A stretch of 64,000 nucleotides of DNA from Rhexocercosporidium sp. MPI-PUGE-AT-0058 (taxonomy: Eukaryota; Ascomycota; Leotiomycetes; Helotiales). The stretch spans positions 2,232,001 through 2,296,000 of the forward strand of contig JAGTJL010000003.1 of assembly GCA_020746875.1 (NCBI GenBank), written 5' to 3'. The notes under the pieces were generated by a model. It saw only the letters and a list, made by a program, of their open reading frames with translations. It did no database searches and was not told the DNA's origin. Position numbers and translations under genes: made by a program. Numbering within the stretch: the first letter of the stretch is position 1; every line of letters begins with the position of its first letter. Positions 1 through 11,577 of the stretch are shown in pieces.

Positions 1-2
1 AC

Positions 3-401
3 ATACCGGTACCCAGCCCACCAAGCCAATACAGCGAGCTCGAACAGGCGCAGATGCAAAACGCAGGGGGACCACGAGCGAGTAATCTCAGCGGTCAAGG
101 TGCTGTAAGTCCTATGGGGTCGGGGTTCTCGCCAGGTCAAACCCCCATGAGGATGCAGAGTCCTCCTCCTCCACCCACGGGGGTGAATGAGTTACAGAGC
201 CATGGCGAGGTGAATGAGTTGGGGGGTCAGAATAGAGGGAGTTGGAATGTACCGCCTGGTGTGCAGGAGATGGGTGGGAGTCCTAGTATTGGGCCTTCCG
301 GGGGTATTGCGAGGAGGCCTGTAGGCGGTGGGGAGAGGAGAAGTTATGTAGACATGAATGGGGTACCGTTGAGTGAGGAGTTTAGGCATGAGTTGCAGTA
401 G
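3..401 (+). CDS. 3' end of a low-complexity protein (5' end outside window)
   Basis: An open frame runs in from the left edge and ends at a TAG at 399-401, giving the last 132 residues of a protein. The segment is rich in Gly, Pro, Ser and Gln, with a PPPPP run, and contains no recognisable domain. A YSELE motif near its start and a short conserved-looking end (SYVDMNGVPLSEEF) are all that stand out. Such tails are common at the cytoplasmic end of fungal membrane sensors and in regulatory proteins, but that is a guess. The gene converges on APP1, with about 250 bp between the two stop codons. There is no ATG that must be a start, so the frame is read as partial. Confidence 0.6.
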   Translation: MPVPSPPSQYSELEQAQMQNAGGPRASNLSGQGAVSPMGSGFSPGQTPMRMQSPPPPPTGVNELQSHGEVNELGGQNRGSWNVPPGVQEMGGSPSIGPSGGIARRPVGGGERRSYVDMNGVPLSEEFRHELQ

Positions 402-652
402 TGAAGGTAGGCGGGGGGAGCTTGTAGGGACTAGGTTAAACTGTTAGGTTGGACACAGAATGGGTAGTTGGCACAGGCCTTAAAGAGTGTATGTACTTAT
501 TTGGAACCTTGATATACCAGAACTATTTACTCATCGCTAGCTGATGAAGCTGTTTTAAGCACGCTTTAATTCGGCAGTCATTGAATATAAGAGTCGTGAA
601 AGCCGGTACATATGTATACGTTAATTCATTGGTGGCTGCTATCGTGTATTAA

Positions 653-3244
653 CTATGATCTTTTCATATCCTTAGTCTTCATCTCCCCTCCACCCTCCCC
701 AGTCTTCCCCTTTCCATCATGTCCATAACCCTCAACATTCATGTCCCGCATCGCCTTCTCAACCATCTGTACCGCCTCTAGACACACATCACTACCCGTC
801 CTCCAGGCCCGTAATTGCACACCCTGCCCATCAAGGATATCCTTCGCTCGCTTCCATCTCCGGCGCCATAGATCTAGTTTTTTGTTCACGGGTACGCCGT
901 TATTTGGCCGCTCGTCGTCCGATGTATCAGTGCTGTTCCAGGACATCCGTTTCGTCATCGCGGCAGCTGCTGGACCGATACTGCCTGTTCCTCTTCTGGG
1001 CGGCGGCGGGGGTGCTTTGTCTTGGGATGAAATAGATGAGCTTTCGGATTGAGGACCGTGAGAGTAGCCAGGAAGATGGGATCTGACTTCTGGCAGAGAG
1101 TTATAAGCTGCAGCAACCTTGTTACGCGCACTTGTAAGATACGAATCTTCTTCTGGTGATCTTAGATCTGCTGAGCTGGTAGCCTGGGACAGAGGATGAG
1201 ATTGAGTACCCTCGCGGCTTCCACCCGGCCGGCGAGGCTTCGGCGGTGGAGGTGGTGAAGCTTTAGTGTTAGGTAAAGCAGGCTCAGATAATGAGCCAGT
1301 TGTAGATACACCCCGTAAGCCTGGAGGCTTCACAGGACGTGGAGGTGGTGCTCGAGGACTTGTGCCCTCGGGAGCAGATTTCCTCCTCGGTGAGTCAATA
1401 CCAGCGAAATCTGAAGCAGACCTCGGCATTATACGACTATGGGAAATGTGAATATCCTGCTCAGGCTCATCGTCGAAATCAATCAACTTCCCCATAGTAG
1501 GGCCATCGCTGGTCTGGGGAGTTATTTCAGTGGCAAATCTCGGAGGGAGAACGGGTCGTCTTTCAGGTGAGTCCAGTGAAATTGTGGACATCGTTTTGCG
1601 GCTGTCCCAAGATTCAGCTCTAGACGCAGCCTCTCTACCCCTCCGTCGGTCACCACTGAGCGGTCCCATAGACGAGTCGAAAAAACCTTGGTTTGCGGGA
1701 CTGGTAACGTCCCGGATGAAGATCGCCAGAATCTTTCCTGGGTGGGCAAGTGCCACATCAGTGTAGACCTCGAGATCGGCTTCACCACTATCTCCAATCA
1801 GGATGAATTTCCTTTCTGGGAAATCTTTCATTATCCTTTCGAGCGTTCCTTTTTTCCTCTCAGCCACAGGCTCGAATATTCCCTGCAACATTCCACTGTA
1901 CTGCTTCAAGTGATATGAACCAGGAGGCAAGCCTGCCTTTCTGAAGAAGCTGACCAGAACGGGGAAAAGCTGCCACGGAGAGTTCGACACATAATGGACA
2001 CCAACGCCCATGTCATACATAGTGTTGTACCATTCCTTGACACCATCAATTGTGAGATCTGCAAGATCGCGAATGAAAGCATTTCGAAATATTTCTCTCG
2101 GTCCACCACCAATGGAGGAGTGCTTTATCGTATCATCAACATCACTGATGAGACTGACACCTTTCGGTTGGGTGATCTTGACTTCTTCAGTCGCTGAAAG
2201 ATGTTCCGATGCAAGGACTCGAACGTGAGTTGGTACAAAATCAAGAGCGGCTCGCATGGTAAAGTGGCCTGCATCATTGGTCGTGACTGTCCGAGACACA
2301 GAGGTATTCTCATCGTAGAAGAATACCGTGATAGGGGTAGATACCAGCGGATTCGTTAGGAAAGGCTTCAAACGGGCCATAAGATGCGTGTTGGCAGCTA
2401 GCAATTCTGATGTTGACATGTCAGAAGGCTGATTCCATGACTGTCGCTTGTGCAGATGTCCAGGACCTGGTGGTTCGGCTGAGACCAGAGGGGTCTGAGT
2501 TCCTGATTTAATGCTGTCTCCATAGATGCTTTCATCGTCTGAATCATCCCTCGGCTTCTCACTGTATCGGCCCTGAGCTGCAGCCTTCTTCTCTCCTCGA
2601 CCCCGTCTCAGAATCTCATCCGCTTCACGAGCAATTCTTTCTTCGTCTCGACGAGCCTCGTGTTCTTGATGCTTTGCAATCAATGATGGCGCAGCATCTG
2701 GATTGTTGTCTCTATTTGGATCTTTTGGAGCTGGAATCCCACTCAACTGTCGAGCAAGTCCAATCAGCAGCCTGTTCTTCCTGGTCATTGGCCCTCTGTG
2801 AGGAGAGTATATCCAGCCTCGAACATCAACATCCACCACAGCTCTATCGTCTTCAAATTTCTGCCATTCTCTAGCCCAATACTCTGCATCTCCTGGCCCA
2901 TCAGCGCTCATCTCACTCCCATCGCTGTCCCTCCGAACCGGATTTGTGGCGGGATCAGGAGGCTGTTGCTTGACATGCCGCTTAGCATATGAAGGAAACA
3001 GAATAAGTTGCTCGTCTCCATGCGACACAATCGCAACATCTGGGAACGATCCCGGAATCCCCTTGGTATCATCACCAAACTCTCCATTCGCCGAACCCCA
3101 TCTCTCCGAATACGACTGTTGGTAAGACTGCCTTATATCATTCGCAGCCTTCAGATATCCCGCCAGCTTCTTCCTCCTCGACCCACGATCGCGTGTCTCT
3201 CCACCATCCTCAACAGAACCGTACCCAGGCATCGAACCAGACAT
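653..3244 (-). CDS. APP1: APP1-like phosphatidate phosphatase (actin patch protein 1)
   Basis: A single-exon gene for 863 residues. The start is the ATG at 3244; the frame stays open a few codons upstream but only through a GTG. Residues 363-510 or so form the App1 catalytic domain (DUF2183, HAD-like). The DxDxT motif DVDDT lies at 368-372, followed by the conserved segments HYVSNSPWQLFPVL and KFILIGDSGEADLEVY. The family dephosphorylates phosphatidic acid to diacylglycerol at cortical actin patches and endocytic sites. The N-terminus carries the typical RRKKLAGYLKAANDIRQSY stretch. The C-terminal 300 residues are disordered, with many PPPPP and PPxxP runs suited to binding SH3 proteins of the patch. 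Family membership and catalytic motif are clear; the lipid specificity is taken from the yeast protein. Confidence 0.93.
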   Translation of the reverse strand: MSGSMPGYGSVEDGGETRDRGSRRKKLAGYLKAANDIRQSYQQSYSERWGSANGEFGDDTKGIPGSFPDVAIVSHGDEQLILFPSYAKRHVKQQPPDPATNPVRRDSDGSEMSADGPGDAEYWAREWQKFEDDRAVVDVDVRGWIYSPHRGPMTRKNRLLIGLARQLSGIPAPKDPNRDNNPDAAPSLIAKHQEHEARRDEERIAREADEILRRGRGEKKAAAQGRYSEKPRDDSDDESIYGDSIKSGTQTPLVSAEPPGPGHLHKRQSWNQPSDMSTSELLAANTHLMARLKPFLTNPLVSTPITVFFYDENTSVSRTVTTNDAGHFTMRAALDFVPTHVRVLASEHLSATEEVKITQPKGVSLISDVDDTIKHSSIGGGPREIFRNAFIRDLADLTIDGVKEWYNTMYDMGVGVHYVSNSPWQLFPVLVSFFRKAGLPPGSYHLKQYSGMLQGIFEPVAERKKGTLERIMKDFPERKFILIGDSGEADLEVYTDVALAHPGKILAIFIRDVTSPANQGFFDSSMGPLSGDRRRGREAASRAESWDSRKTMSTISLDSPERRPVLPPRFATEITPQTSDGPTMGKLIDFDDEPEQDIHISHSRIMPRSASDFAGIDSPRRKSAPEGTSPRAPPPRPVKPPGLRGVSTTGSLSEPALPNTKASPPPPPKPRRPGGSREGTQSHPLSQATSSADLRSPEEDSYLTSARNKVAAAYNSLPEVRSHLPGYSHGPQSESSSISSQDKAPPPPPRRGTGSIGPAAAAMTKRMSWNSTDTSDDERPNNGVPVNKKLDLWRRRWKRAKDILDGQGVQLRAWRTGSDVCLEAVQMVEKAMRDMNVEGYGHDGKGKTGEGGGEMKTKDMKRS

Positions 3245-4561
3245 GGTCACCTTCGCTCGTCCCCTGGTCTCATTGTTCTTGTGCCCGCCAAAGATTCTGC
3301 TTCCGCGCCTGCGGAGGATATCGACTATGCGTGTCCCTGCTGCCCTCTTCTCTTGATGTCTTTTTTGACGTTTGACAATGAAGCTGAAGATCCGGGACTG
3401 CGCTCGAAGTTTGTAGTAGGGAAGTGTATTGAGACGGAAGCTGGTAAGTCTGTCGTGGGCACTCTGTCGAGGGTGTGGAAACAGGTAGCGGAAGAGACTT
3501 TGGCGATGGCGAGGATGTCCAGCAGAAGCTCTGGGGCGTAGAGGTGGAGGCGCCAGTTTCGGTGAAGTTGGTGACGCTGTGAGTAGACAGGTAGAGTAGA
3601 ATCGTGGGCAATGTTAGAGGGGACTCGGAGCTAGCGCTTAGTGACGACTAATGACATTCATGCGTGAAGTTTCCTATGTGCTGCTCTGACCTTCCTCCAC
3701 GACAAAGCTCTCTGGGTCTCACCCTATCATAAAGCTGGTGCGATAGAGAATATGGTGCTTCCAAGATGGTAAACCAGGAAGCACAAGGAGGTAGTTGATG
3801 CCAAGTGACCTCGAACTTCCCAGTGAAGCAGGGTAGTGTAGTTCAAACAGTCCTCGGCTCTGGCTCTGACGTAGCCTCTTCCAACAGACCCTGGTCCAGA
3901 TACACTTTCTCTCCGAGCTCCCCCCTCTAAAGCCAGACAAGCTTTTTAGCTGCCATGTTCTTCAACTGGAAATACCAGCGTTGTTCATAGAGATTCATTC
4001 ATGTCAAGCAAGCAAAAGCGCTTGAAGAATAGAACACAAAGAAAGTACCATGCCTCACTTGTACTTCAGTAAATCAGAAATATAGGCTTTGGTTGTACGA
4101 GACTCGTGGTCTCAAAATAGCATTTATTTGTAACTAGATTACACAGGCTTGTATTGAAAGCCGTTCCCAAAACAACGCCCTTTCGCCGGTCGCTTTGTGC
4201 TGTGACGCTGCAATATGCTGGCCCCAAAGCTCGCAAGCTTTCTATGAACGCCTATCGTGAATGCCCTAGGTTGAGAATCATCTCATGGCTGTGTGTATCA
4301 AGTTGTTGTGTCACATAAATTTCCTTGAAAACAAGATGGGATGTGAAAGGGGTGAAGGTCTTACTTGAGCAATTATCAGCTCCAATGCCCGAAGGAACTG
4401 CTTTTATTAGTTGCCCGAAATGGCTTGTTGGAAGGCGAGTATGCCAATCGAATCGAGAAGGCGATTTACATGGAATGGCGAGGGAAACTCCAAGGCCTGC
4501 CGTTAGACGTTTGGTCAACGCGAGGAAGGAGGTAAGGGAGGTGGAATGATTTCGCACAGAT
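3245..4561. other. Intergenic region between APP1 start and PAP1 stop
   Basis: This 1.3 kb stretch lies upstream of APP1 and downstream of PAP1, both on the minus strand. The open frames in it are short and lack a good ATG or any recognisable sequence. I see no RNA gene or repeat. It presumably holds the APP1 promoter and 5' leader and the PAP1 3' UTR. Confidence 0.5.
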
Positions 4562-6674
4562 TTATCCGGCCGCAACAACAGAAGTTTGCCGTCTCTTCGC
4601 TGCCGGTTGCGACGAATCCTAACAGAAGTTAGTACTGCCCTGCGCTTCGGACCACTAGTAGTGTGGTATCCTTTGGGGCGATATGAGGCCCAACTGTGGT
4701 CAGTTCAAACTAGACAGGGGAGAATTTACGTACGTCAGTTGAAGTACGCTTGTTCGACTGCTTTTTCTTCTGTGGTTTCGTAGGCTTCACTTCACCATCC
4801 TCAAATAGATCCTCAGGGAGGTCATAACTGTGATAGAAGTCAATCACTGTTGAATGATAGCTCCCAGGAGACTTACTTCTTCGTGTGGGCAATGTGTAGC
4901 GCGCTGACATTACTGTCATACAAATCCCAGCTCGTACATGTATGCTTGAAGTCGTCGACTTGCCAGGAGAGATCGAGAGATTTAGCACCTAAATATATTA
5001 GCAGATGGGTGGCACACACTCAATACACCCAGCGTTTGCAAAGCTGTGATGAGTCAAATATAAACTTACCTTCGTGAAGCTCGAGTCCGATGTAATGAGT
5101 TGTCGTGTAGACCATAGTGATCTTATCGTTACCATCCATTCCTTCTTCTCCATTGGTAGTGCCGTCCTTCACCATACCACCGACTGCTAGACCATGACCA
5201 GTCGTTGCAGTTCCCATGTCTTTCGCATAGTATTCGAGACTGCCGCCTTTGACTGCTTCAACTTGTTCCTCGGTTCGGCATCTGTGGGCTCTGTTGAAAC
5301 CCTTGTTGAACGGGTGTGCAATCGCAACAGATGTCTGATCTGTAAGTCTGCCGACGATCAATCGTACCTTGGATTCGACCCAACCTGACCATGTCGTCTG
5401 CGTTTCTTTGGTGGTACTAGCTGTTATAATACAAAGGTAGTACTTATAGCCAGTGGTGAAGAAAGTGTGCTTCTCGAACAAATCCTTCCACTTAGCCTTG
5501 CCATCCATGACTCGGTCTGCAATCTCACCACCACGCTTCAGTTCCTTCTGCAACACTGCCATTGTAGATCGAGTGACATTATGAGTCGTGCACATGGAGG
5601 GATAGGCAGGGGTGATGATCGGCATGATGTGTCTTCTGTCGCTTTGACTGTTCTGTTCAGGTCAGCACTGGTTGTATTGAAAACGGACGGGAAGGACATA
5701 CCTTGGGATTCCAGACCTGGAGGTTCAGCTTGCCATTTTCAATCTGTTTGAGTAAGACTGGCTGAGGCCATGGCCACTTGTCTACAATCTTGAAGAACTT
5801 CATGATAATTGTCGATCCTGTAGCCTTGGGGTAAAGTTGACAGACACGAGCAACAAGAATAGCCCAAGCAACACCTCCAGGAAATCCGTAGATATTGCCA
5901 GCAATAGCACGTCGGGCGCTCCAGAGCTTAATCGTTCGAAGCGCGGTTCTGAAAACGTTTGGTTGAGGAACTAAACTTAGCATTTCATCTGCCACACGAA
6001 CGCCGTTGAGTGAGCGAGCTTCTTCACCCTCCAATCCTCGCAGCAAGTCAGAATCGACCATCTTCAAATCTCTTGGAATCTGGCTGAGTCCTGCGATTCG
6101 ACCGAACAAGATATCAAGATCGATGCCAGAGTACTTGAACGTCATGATAGGTACATAGGCTTCGGGTTTCGAGGCGAATTCGGTAATAGCACCTTCAGGC
6201 GCCATCTTGAGCAGAACCTCGGGGAACTTTTGGAAGAATTCTTCTTTGGTGATATGCTTGGGAACGACGACGAGGGTATCGATATCCGATCCAGGACCTA
6301 TGACACCAAGCTTAAAGCTTCCAAAAGTCTCGATCTTTCCTCCTGCAGCTTTTGCGATTGCTTCGGACTTGCCCTGGGCTCTGGTGACTTGCCTCACAAA
6401 CTCCTCGGTGATGGATTGAAGGGAATGAAGAACGGCGGATCTAAATTGATAGGATGGTTAGTAAAGAAACAGAGGATGTCTAGAGATTTGAGGCTTGATA
6501 TCGCGCAGTAGTAATGCGAACGTACCTCTTTGCAGTCTCTTCTGGGTTCTCGTAGTTGTTCTGTCTCTTCAGCTCTGTAACAAGATCGTCATTGGCTGCA
6601 AGCTCCGGAGCCGTTGGCGTAGCAGTAGACAAAGGACCAGTGACGCCCTGCGCCTTCACGTATTGAGAGGCCAT
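4562..6674 (-). CDS. PAP1: Nuclear poly(A) polymerase
   Basis: Six exons: 6674-6526, 6440-5702, 5652-5070, 4988-4877, 4827-4734 and 4618-4562, giving 577 residues with phase kept at every junction. The nucleotidyltransferase motif is FGSFKLGVIGPGSDIDT, with catalytic Asp102 and Asp104; the third Asp is in SGIDLDI (about 159). These are followed by the family signatures VRVADEMLSLVPQ, the FRTALRTIKLWA-like segment and IMPIITPAYPSMCTTHN, then the C-terminal RNA-binding region. The last exon is only 57 nt and encodes a Lys/Arg/Ser-rich tail ending VVAAG. It is reached across a 115-nt intron with an ACTAAC branch point; reading through instead gives a stop after a few codons. The protein adds poly(A) tails to pre-mRNA within the cleavage and polyadenylation factor. 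Length matches yeast Pap1 (568). Confidence 0.96.
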
Positions 6675-6933
6675 GGTGATGATGAGCCCGACGACAATTC
6701 CAAACCTGGTGTTGTAGGTTTGAATGAAGGGAAGGAAAGGGAAGGCCGTTTGTTGGTTTGATGATCTCGAAGGCTCACAAGTCAAGACAAGGGTGTTAGG
6801 CGCTAGTGCTTTAGCGGATTCAGCCTAGCGTAGACTGCTCATATAGAAGCGAAGCGAGAATTGGGGAATCGGGGCCGGGAATTAATCAATTCACCGTAGG
6901 GCTCCTGTCTTCGCTCATGTCGTGAAAAGAACA
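6675..6933. promoter_or_regulatory. Bidirectional promoter region between PAP1 and the N-methyltransferase gene
   Basis: The 259 bp between the divergent ATGs of PAP1 and the carnosine N-methyltransferase-like gene must contain both promoters and both leaders. No clear TATA box or factor site stands out. Confidence 0.5.
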
Positions 6934-8427
6934 ATGTCACTGAAAGGCGACAGAGGCAAAGGCAACATGTCCATAGAATGGGAGGGCAATGAAGAGACTT
7001 ATGAGGATCCCGACGAGCAAAGAGTATTGCTTGCGGCTTTGAGTTCTTTTTAGTAAGTCTTCTCTAACTGCTGTCTCTGCAATTGCATTATTATATTTGT
7101 TTACTTACTCTTTCTGTAACTCATCATCTTTCTACGAGAAATACCTCTGTTGCATTTGCCGAAAATCTTAGCATGGGCAATTTTCGGACTTGGTGTATCT
7201 CTATACTCGTACCCATTCATTTCTTATCCTCGATCCTCGAGTCTGGATTGTTTACTTACCAGTACTGTAGCCAATATGGAAGAGCAGCACATTTCAATAC
7301 GACTCATCTGAGAAGACAGTCCTTCTATGCATTGCCAAGAGCTCATTCGAAACTCCTGACGGCTCCCCCGTTCTCCTACCTTGACACTCTCAACGCTGTC
7401 GATGATGCAATCGACAGTAACGCAGAGCTGTCTCTGGCCATTCTGAAATCAGGAGTCGAGTCATTTGGCATAGCTGAACATGCAACGATACCTGGCAGCA
7501 AGGAGAGCGATTGGCGTAGCAAAGCAACATCTAATGATCTGGAGAAAGCAAGAAGTACACTGAGACAGTTCTTCCGTGATTGGTCCGCAGAAGGTTCAGC
7601 TGAGCGAGAAGCATGTTACGGTCCAGTGATCAAGGCACTCAAAAAAGAACAAAAATTTCACTCCAGCTCAAGAATGAAAGTCCTTGTCCCGGGAGCAGGT
7701 CTCGGTCGGCTTGTCTTCGATCTTTGCTGCGCCGGATTCGATGCAGAAGGCAATGAAATTAGCTATCATCAGTTGATAGCCAGCTCTTACATCCTCAACC
7801 ATTGTCCGGAGGCGCAAGCTCACACGCTATTCCCTTGGGTCCACTCCTTCTCAAATCACCGGAACCGTACGAATCACCTCAGGTCCGTTTTGGTACCAGA
7901 TATCCATCCTGCTACGGCGTTGGGAGCTGTAAAGAAGCCTGGTACGATGAGTATGAGTGCCTCGGATTTCTTGCTGTTGTATGGAGATGAGGATCAGAAG
8001 AACTCATTCGATGCGGTGGCTACAGTTTTCTTTCTGGATACCGCTCCGAATGTAATTCGATATATTGAAGTAATCAAAAATTGTCTGCGGAAAGGAGGAC
8101 TGCTGGTCAATATCGGACCACTTTTATGGCATTTTGAGAACAATGCTCCAGGAACACACGGACGGGAGAAGGATTCTACTGGTGGACAGGGGGCACAAGG
8201 TATGATTTCATCTTAACTTATATGTTGTGTTGCTAAACAGTTACACAGGAATAGCAGATCCAGGTGCCATGGAGTTAAGCGATGATGAAGTAGTAGCATT
8301 GATTGAGAAACTTGGATTTGACATTGAGCACAGGGAATCCGGAATTGCAGCGCCATATATCCAAGACGTAGAGAGCATGCTACAAAATACCTACATGGCA
8401 TCCCACTGGGTTGCTCGAAAGCGATGA
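6934..8427 (+). CDS. Carnosine N-methyltransferase-like protein (N2227 family)
   Basis: Three exons, 6934-7052, 7271-8199 and 8249-8427, giving 408 residues. The first intron is unusually long for this window (218 nt). Splicing it joins ALSSFY to QYGRAAHFNTTHLRRQSFY, the conserved opening of the N2227/CARNMT1 family. The S-adenosylmethionine-binding loop is VLVPGAGLGRLVFDL at about 177-191, followed by the family segments FDAEGNEISYHQL and VVTVFFLDTAPNVIRYIE-like. The C-terminus, GIADPGAMELSDDEVVALIEK, is the expected closing helix region. The human enzyme methylates carnosine to anserine; the yeast homologue is YNL092W. The fungal substrate is uncertain, so the methyltransferase call is firmer than the substrate. 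Confidence 0.88.
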
Positions 8428-8520
8428 TACCAAGTCCGCGTTAAGCTCTATAATCGCGTAGATGTAAATAGCTCGCGAAAATGATCCAAACAATTTACAA
8501 ATCTGCTACATCCTTCCTTT

Positions 8521-9548
8521 TTAAAGCTTAGGCTTATCCTCCAGTGCAGGATTCATCCCGCCTCTGCTCCAAACCTCTCCACCATCAACTGTAATCACCG
8601 CACCATTAATGTGCGAACTCGCCCTACTACTCAAGAACACCACCAAACCCGCGATATCCTCCGGTTTGCCCAGCCTCTTATTCGGATTCCTCGCCGCCGC
8701 AGCTTCCATACCTCCACTCAAACCAATTAAACCGCTCGCCATCTTCGAAGGGAAGAATCCTGGCGCAATGGCATTGACGAGGATATGTCTCGGTCCGAGT
8801 TCAACAGCCAGGTTCTTCGCGAGATGGATCGCAGCGGCTTTGGATGCGGAATATCCGTATGTAGCATTCTTTCCGAGCGAGCCGATCCCGATTCCGGCGA
8901 CGGATGCTGTGATGATCACTCTGGAAGGGTCGAGAATCGTTGCGTTCTTCTGCATCATTGGCGCGAACCTATTTCCTTCAGTCAGCCCCTGCTTTGCTAT
9001 GCTTACCCTATCTCTCCAAAATGCATTTTCCAAGGAGATTACACCACTTACAGCCTAATAGTATTAAAAACACTCTTAACATTCAAATCCATCACCTTCC
9101 CAAACGCCGAATCAGGATGCGTATCGAACTCCTCTCCCCACGTCGCACCCGCGTTCGCGAACAAGATATCAACATGGTCCGTCGTCTTAGCCACCTCTTT
9201 AACCAAGTGTTCCACGCCCTCGAACTTCGCGCTGTCGGCCGGTACGGAGATGGCTTTTGCGCCCGGGGCAAGGTTCGGGAGGGCGTTGAGCGCTTTTACA
9301 GCCGCTTCGCATGCGTCGGCTTTGCGGGAGGTGATGTAAACTTTGGATGCGCCGGCTTGAAGGAAGCTGGTAGGGGGGTATTAGTTGTGGGATCTGGTTT
9401 ACTTGAGGGGAAATAGGGATGAGGGAGGGATGTACCCAGATGCGGCGTGTAGTCCCAGACCGCGAGATCCTCCTGTTACGACGACGACTGTTCCCTTCAA
9501 AGAGAAGATGTTGGTGAAGTCTTGAAGCTCGGTATCGTATTTAGACAT
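8521..9548 (-). CDS. Short-chain dehydrogenase/reductase (RhlG/FabG-like)
   Basis: Three exons, 9548-9436, 9366-9052 and 8968-8521, encode 291 residues. The classical SDR signs are all present: the NAD(P)-binding TGGSRGLG (25-32), the FANAGA motif, the active-site Ser in ITASVAG (about 165), YSASK with Tyr182 and Lys186, and the VNAIAPGFFPSKM loop with the closing ITVDGG. Overall pattern resembles 3-oxoacyl-ACP-reductase-like and RhlG-type reductases, but classical SDRs of this kind use many alcohol/ketone substrates and I cannot name one. It converges on the N-methyltransferase gene, with stop codons under 100 bp apart. No signal or membrane segment is seen, so it is probably cytosolic. Confidence 0.9.
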
Positions 9549-9961
9549 CTTGGGCGGTTGAATTGAGCTTTTCGTGGGTGGGTTCTTGATATTTAGATAA
9601 TCGAATCGATAGAACGTACAATTGGAATGGTATTTGAGAAGTTAAGAAAAGTTGGGGGAGGTCTGGAGACATAAGGGGAGCTGGTTAATAATCTGGGGAT
9701 GGATGCTGTGGATGGATGCTGTGGGGTAGCTGCTTGTCAGATTCAGAATGAAGCCGAGGCCGAGGCACGACAGGGGGGTTGCCCTGGATTGACGGGAGCT
9801 TCCAGCAACAGCAGCGGAGTAAGAAGCTTGAACAGTTGACAAAAGTTTTGACAATAAAGGACTGAAAGTCGCGAGTGGATTTCAAGACATGTATCAGATG
9901 CAAGGTTACTGTTAAGATCAGTTCTATTTCTAACATCCCTTCTAAACTCTATTGTTTGATT
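9549..9961. other. Intergenic region between SDR and flavin-reductase-like gene
   Basis: About 410 bp holding the SDR promoter and the 3' UTR of the flavin-reductase-like gene. A short duplicated run (GGATGGATGCTGTGG twice, near 9697-9724) is the only structure noticed. Confidence 0.45.
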
Positions 9962-10890
9962 CTACTGTCCATCAACCTTTGGCTTCACAAACTTCTTCGC
10001 TTCCTCATTCTGGACTACAGTCTCTTCGTAATCCGGTCTAGGAATCTCTGTGCCCTCAGTGGTTCGTCCGTAGGTAATACCTCCCAATCTGCTCACTGGT
10101 TTAAGGACCTATCCTGTATTAGTACCTGGCATTTAAATCTAACGACTACATCACTTACAGCAGGATCAACCAAATTTTTGTCGTCATTCAAGGCATCCTC
10201 CCTAACCCAGAATCTCGTCCCTTCAATAACAGCCAGAACACCAGTTTTCTTCCCAGGTGTAGCTCGGCTCTCATACTCCTTCGTAAAGTCCAACTTCCCT
10301 TCAATCGAGAAAATAGCCTCCTTGACTCTGCTCGCCTTGACCGTAGAGCTTGGCGCAGGAGTCAACCCGCTCAACGCCCACTCACTCACTCCGTACGGAG
10401 CGTTGATACTGCAAGCATTGGCCGCCTCGATGAAGTGCTCTGAGATTATATTGATAACACACTCCTGCGTCTCTGATAGATTCTTCAAAGAATCCTTCGC
10501 ATTGTCAAAACCTCCTGCATATCCCACAGTGAACAAAGGCGGATCGTGGTTGATGACCGAGAAGTAACTGAAGGGCGCCAAATTGGTAGTACTTCCATCT
10601 TTCGACCGTGTACTGATGAAGCCAATTGGTCTGGGGATGATACCGGAGATCAAGAGCTTGTAGTTGAATACCGCAGGCCGGTCTTTCTCATAAGGATCGA
10701 TTTCCACATGGGGAATCTTTAGGCCTGCACCTCCGTCGTTGGCGCCATCGCCGTACTTCCAACCCGGATTGATGGTCTGCTTGATATTCCAGGCGGCAAA
10801 TTTATCCCATGGTTGACGATCTGCCTCGACCTTCTTAAAATCCGGGTGTGGGTTTCTCTGGATGTGCTTTTCGGCGTCGGCTCGAGACAT
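9962..10890 (-). CDS. Flavin reductase-like, FMN-binding split-barrel protein
   Basis: Two exons, 10890-10159 and 10108-9962, give 292 residues. The intron has a TACTAATAC branch point, and its acceptor is set by frame. The core runs through IISGIIPRPIGFISTRS-like, NLAPFSYFSVINHDPPLF and QECVINIIS, the usual order of the flavin_reduct/DIM6-NTAB domain that binds FMN. It likely acts as a flavin oxidoreductase or an FMN carrier; no partner oxygenase is adjacent. I chose the ATG at 10890 because MSRADAEKHIQRNPHPDF fits the usual start of fungal relatives. The frame stays open upstream to at least 11004, through RHFSTSTLI, but no ATG was confirmed there. If used, that extension would look like a mitochondrial presequence. 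Confidence 0.85.
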
Positions 10891-11577
10891 GATGAGTGTT
10901 GATGTTGAGAAGTGTCGGGTAGCGGGGTTGCAATTGCGATGGAGTACTTTAAATAGATGTCTGTTTGTTTCGTCTAGGTAAGCAGCTGCAATTAAGAGTT
11001 TCAAGTATTTATAAACCTACGAACAATAGGCAAAGCGATGTATTTGTATTTCAGCACGCAATTGCATGATGGATGGATGGATGTTTTCTAAGTTATCACT
11101 AAGCCGAGTTCCACTTACTCTCTTCTCGAATCCTCGAATCAAAAACGTCATGGCTTCGAGGCTGGGCCGGAATTGACCCCGCGTTCGACTTTCCTCCCCT
11201 TTTTCTTATCGAACGATAAGAAGCGCCAGGTGAGGGGCTCTATCATTCCCAATTAGGAATGCCAATCCTAGATATATATTTGGATCATTGGATGTCTTCT
11301 TCAGCGCTGAGTTTGTGACATTGAGAAGTTTGGAAGACTTGATCTTCTTGGCGAACGGAAAGGTATACCGCTCAAGCTCAAGACCGCCCTCTAAATTCCT
11401 CATTTCCGCGGTTCAGCCAAGACATAAACTTCTCAAGGTGGGGTACCACAGAATTGGTAATAGAAAGGTTACAAACCACCTGATTCATCTCCATTAGCTT
11501 TGAAGTGCGAAGTATATAACTCAGACATATCCCTTGATTGAAAATATTCCAAGACGATCAACAAAGATTCACCTATC
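10891..11577. promoter_or_regulatory. Divergent promoter region, flavin-reductase gene / alpha-beta hydrolase
   Basis: The 687 bp between two divergently transcribed enzyme genes. It contains a short GGAT repeat (near 11071-11083) and two CTCGAATC copies close together near 11123-11138. No site can be assigned to a named factor. Confidence 0.45.
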
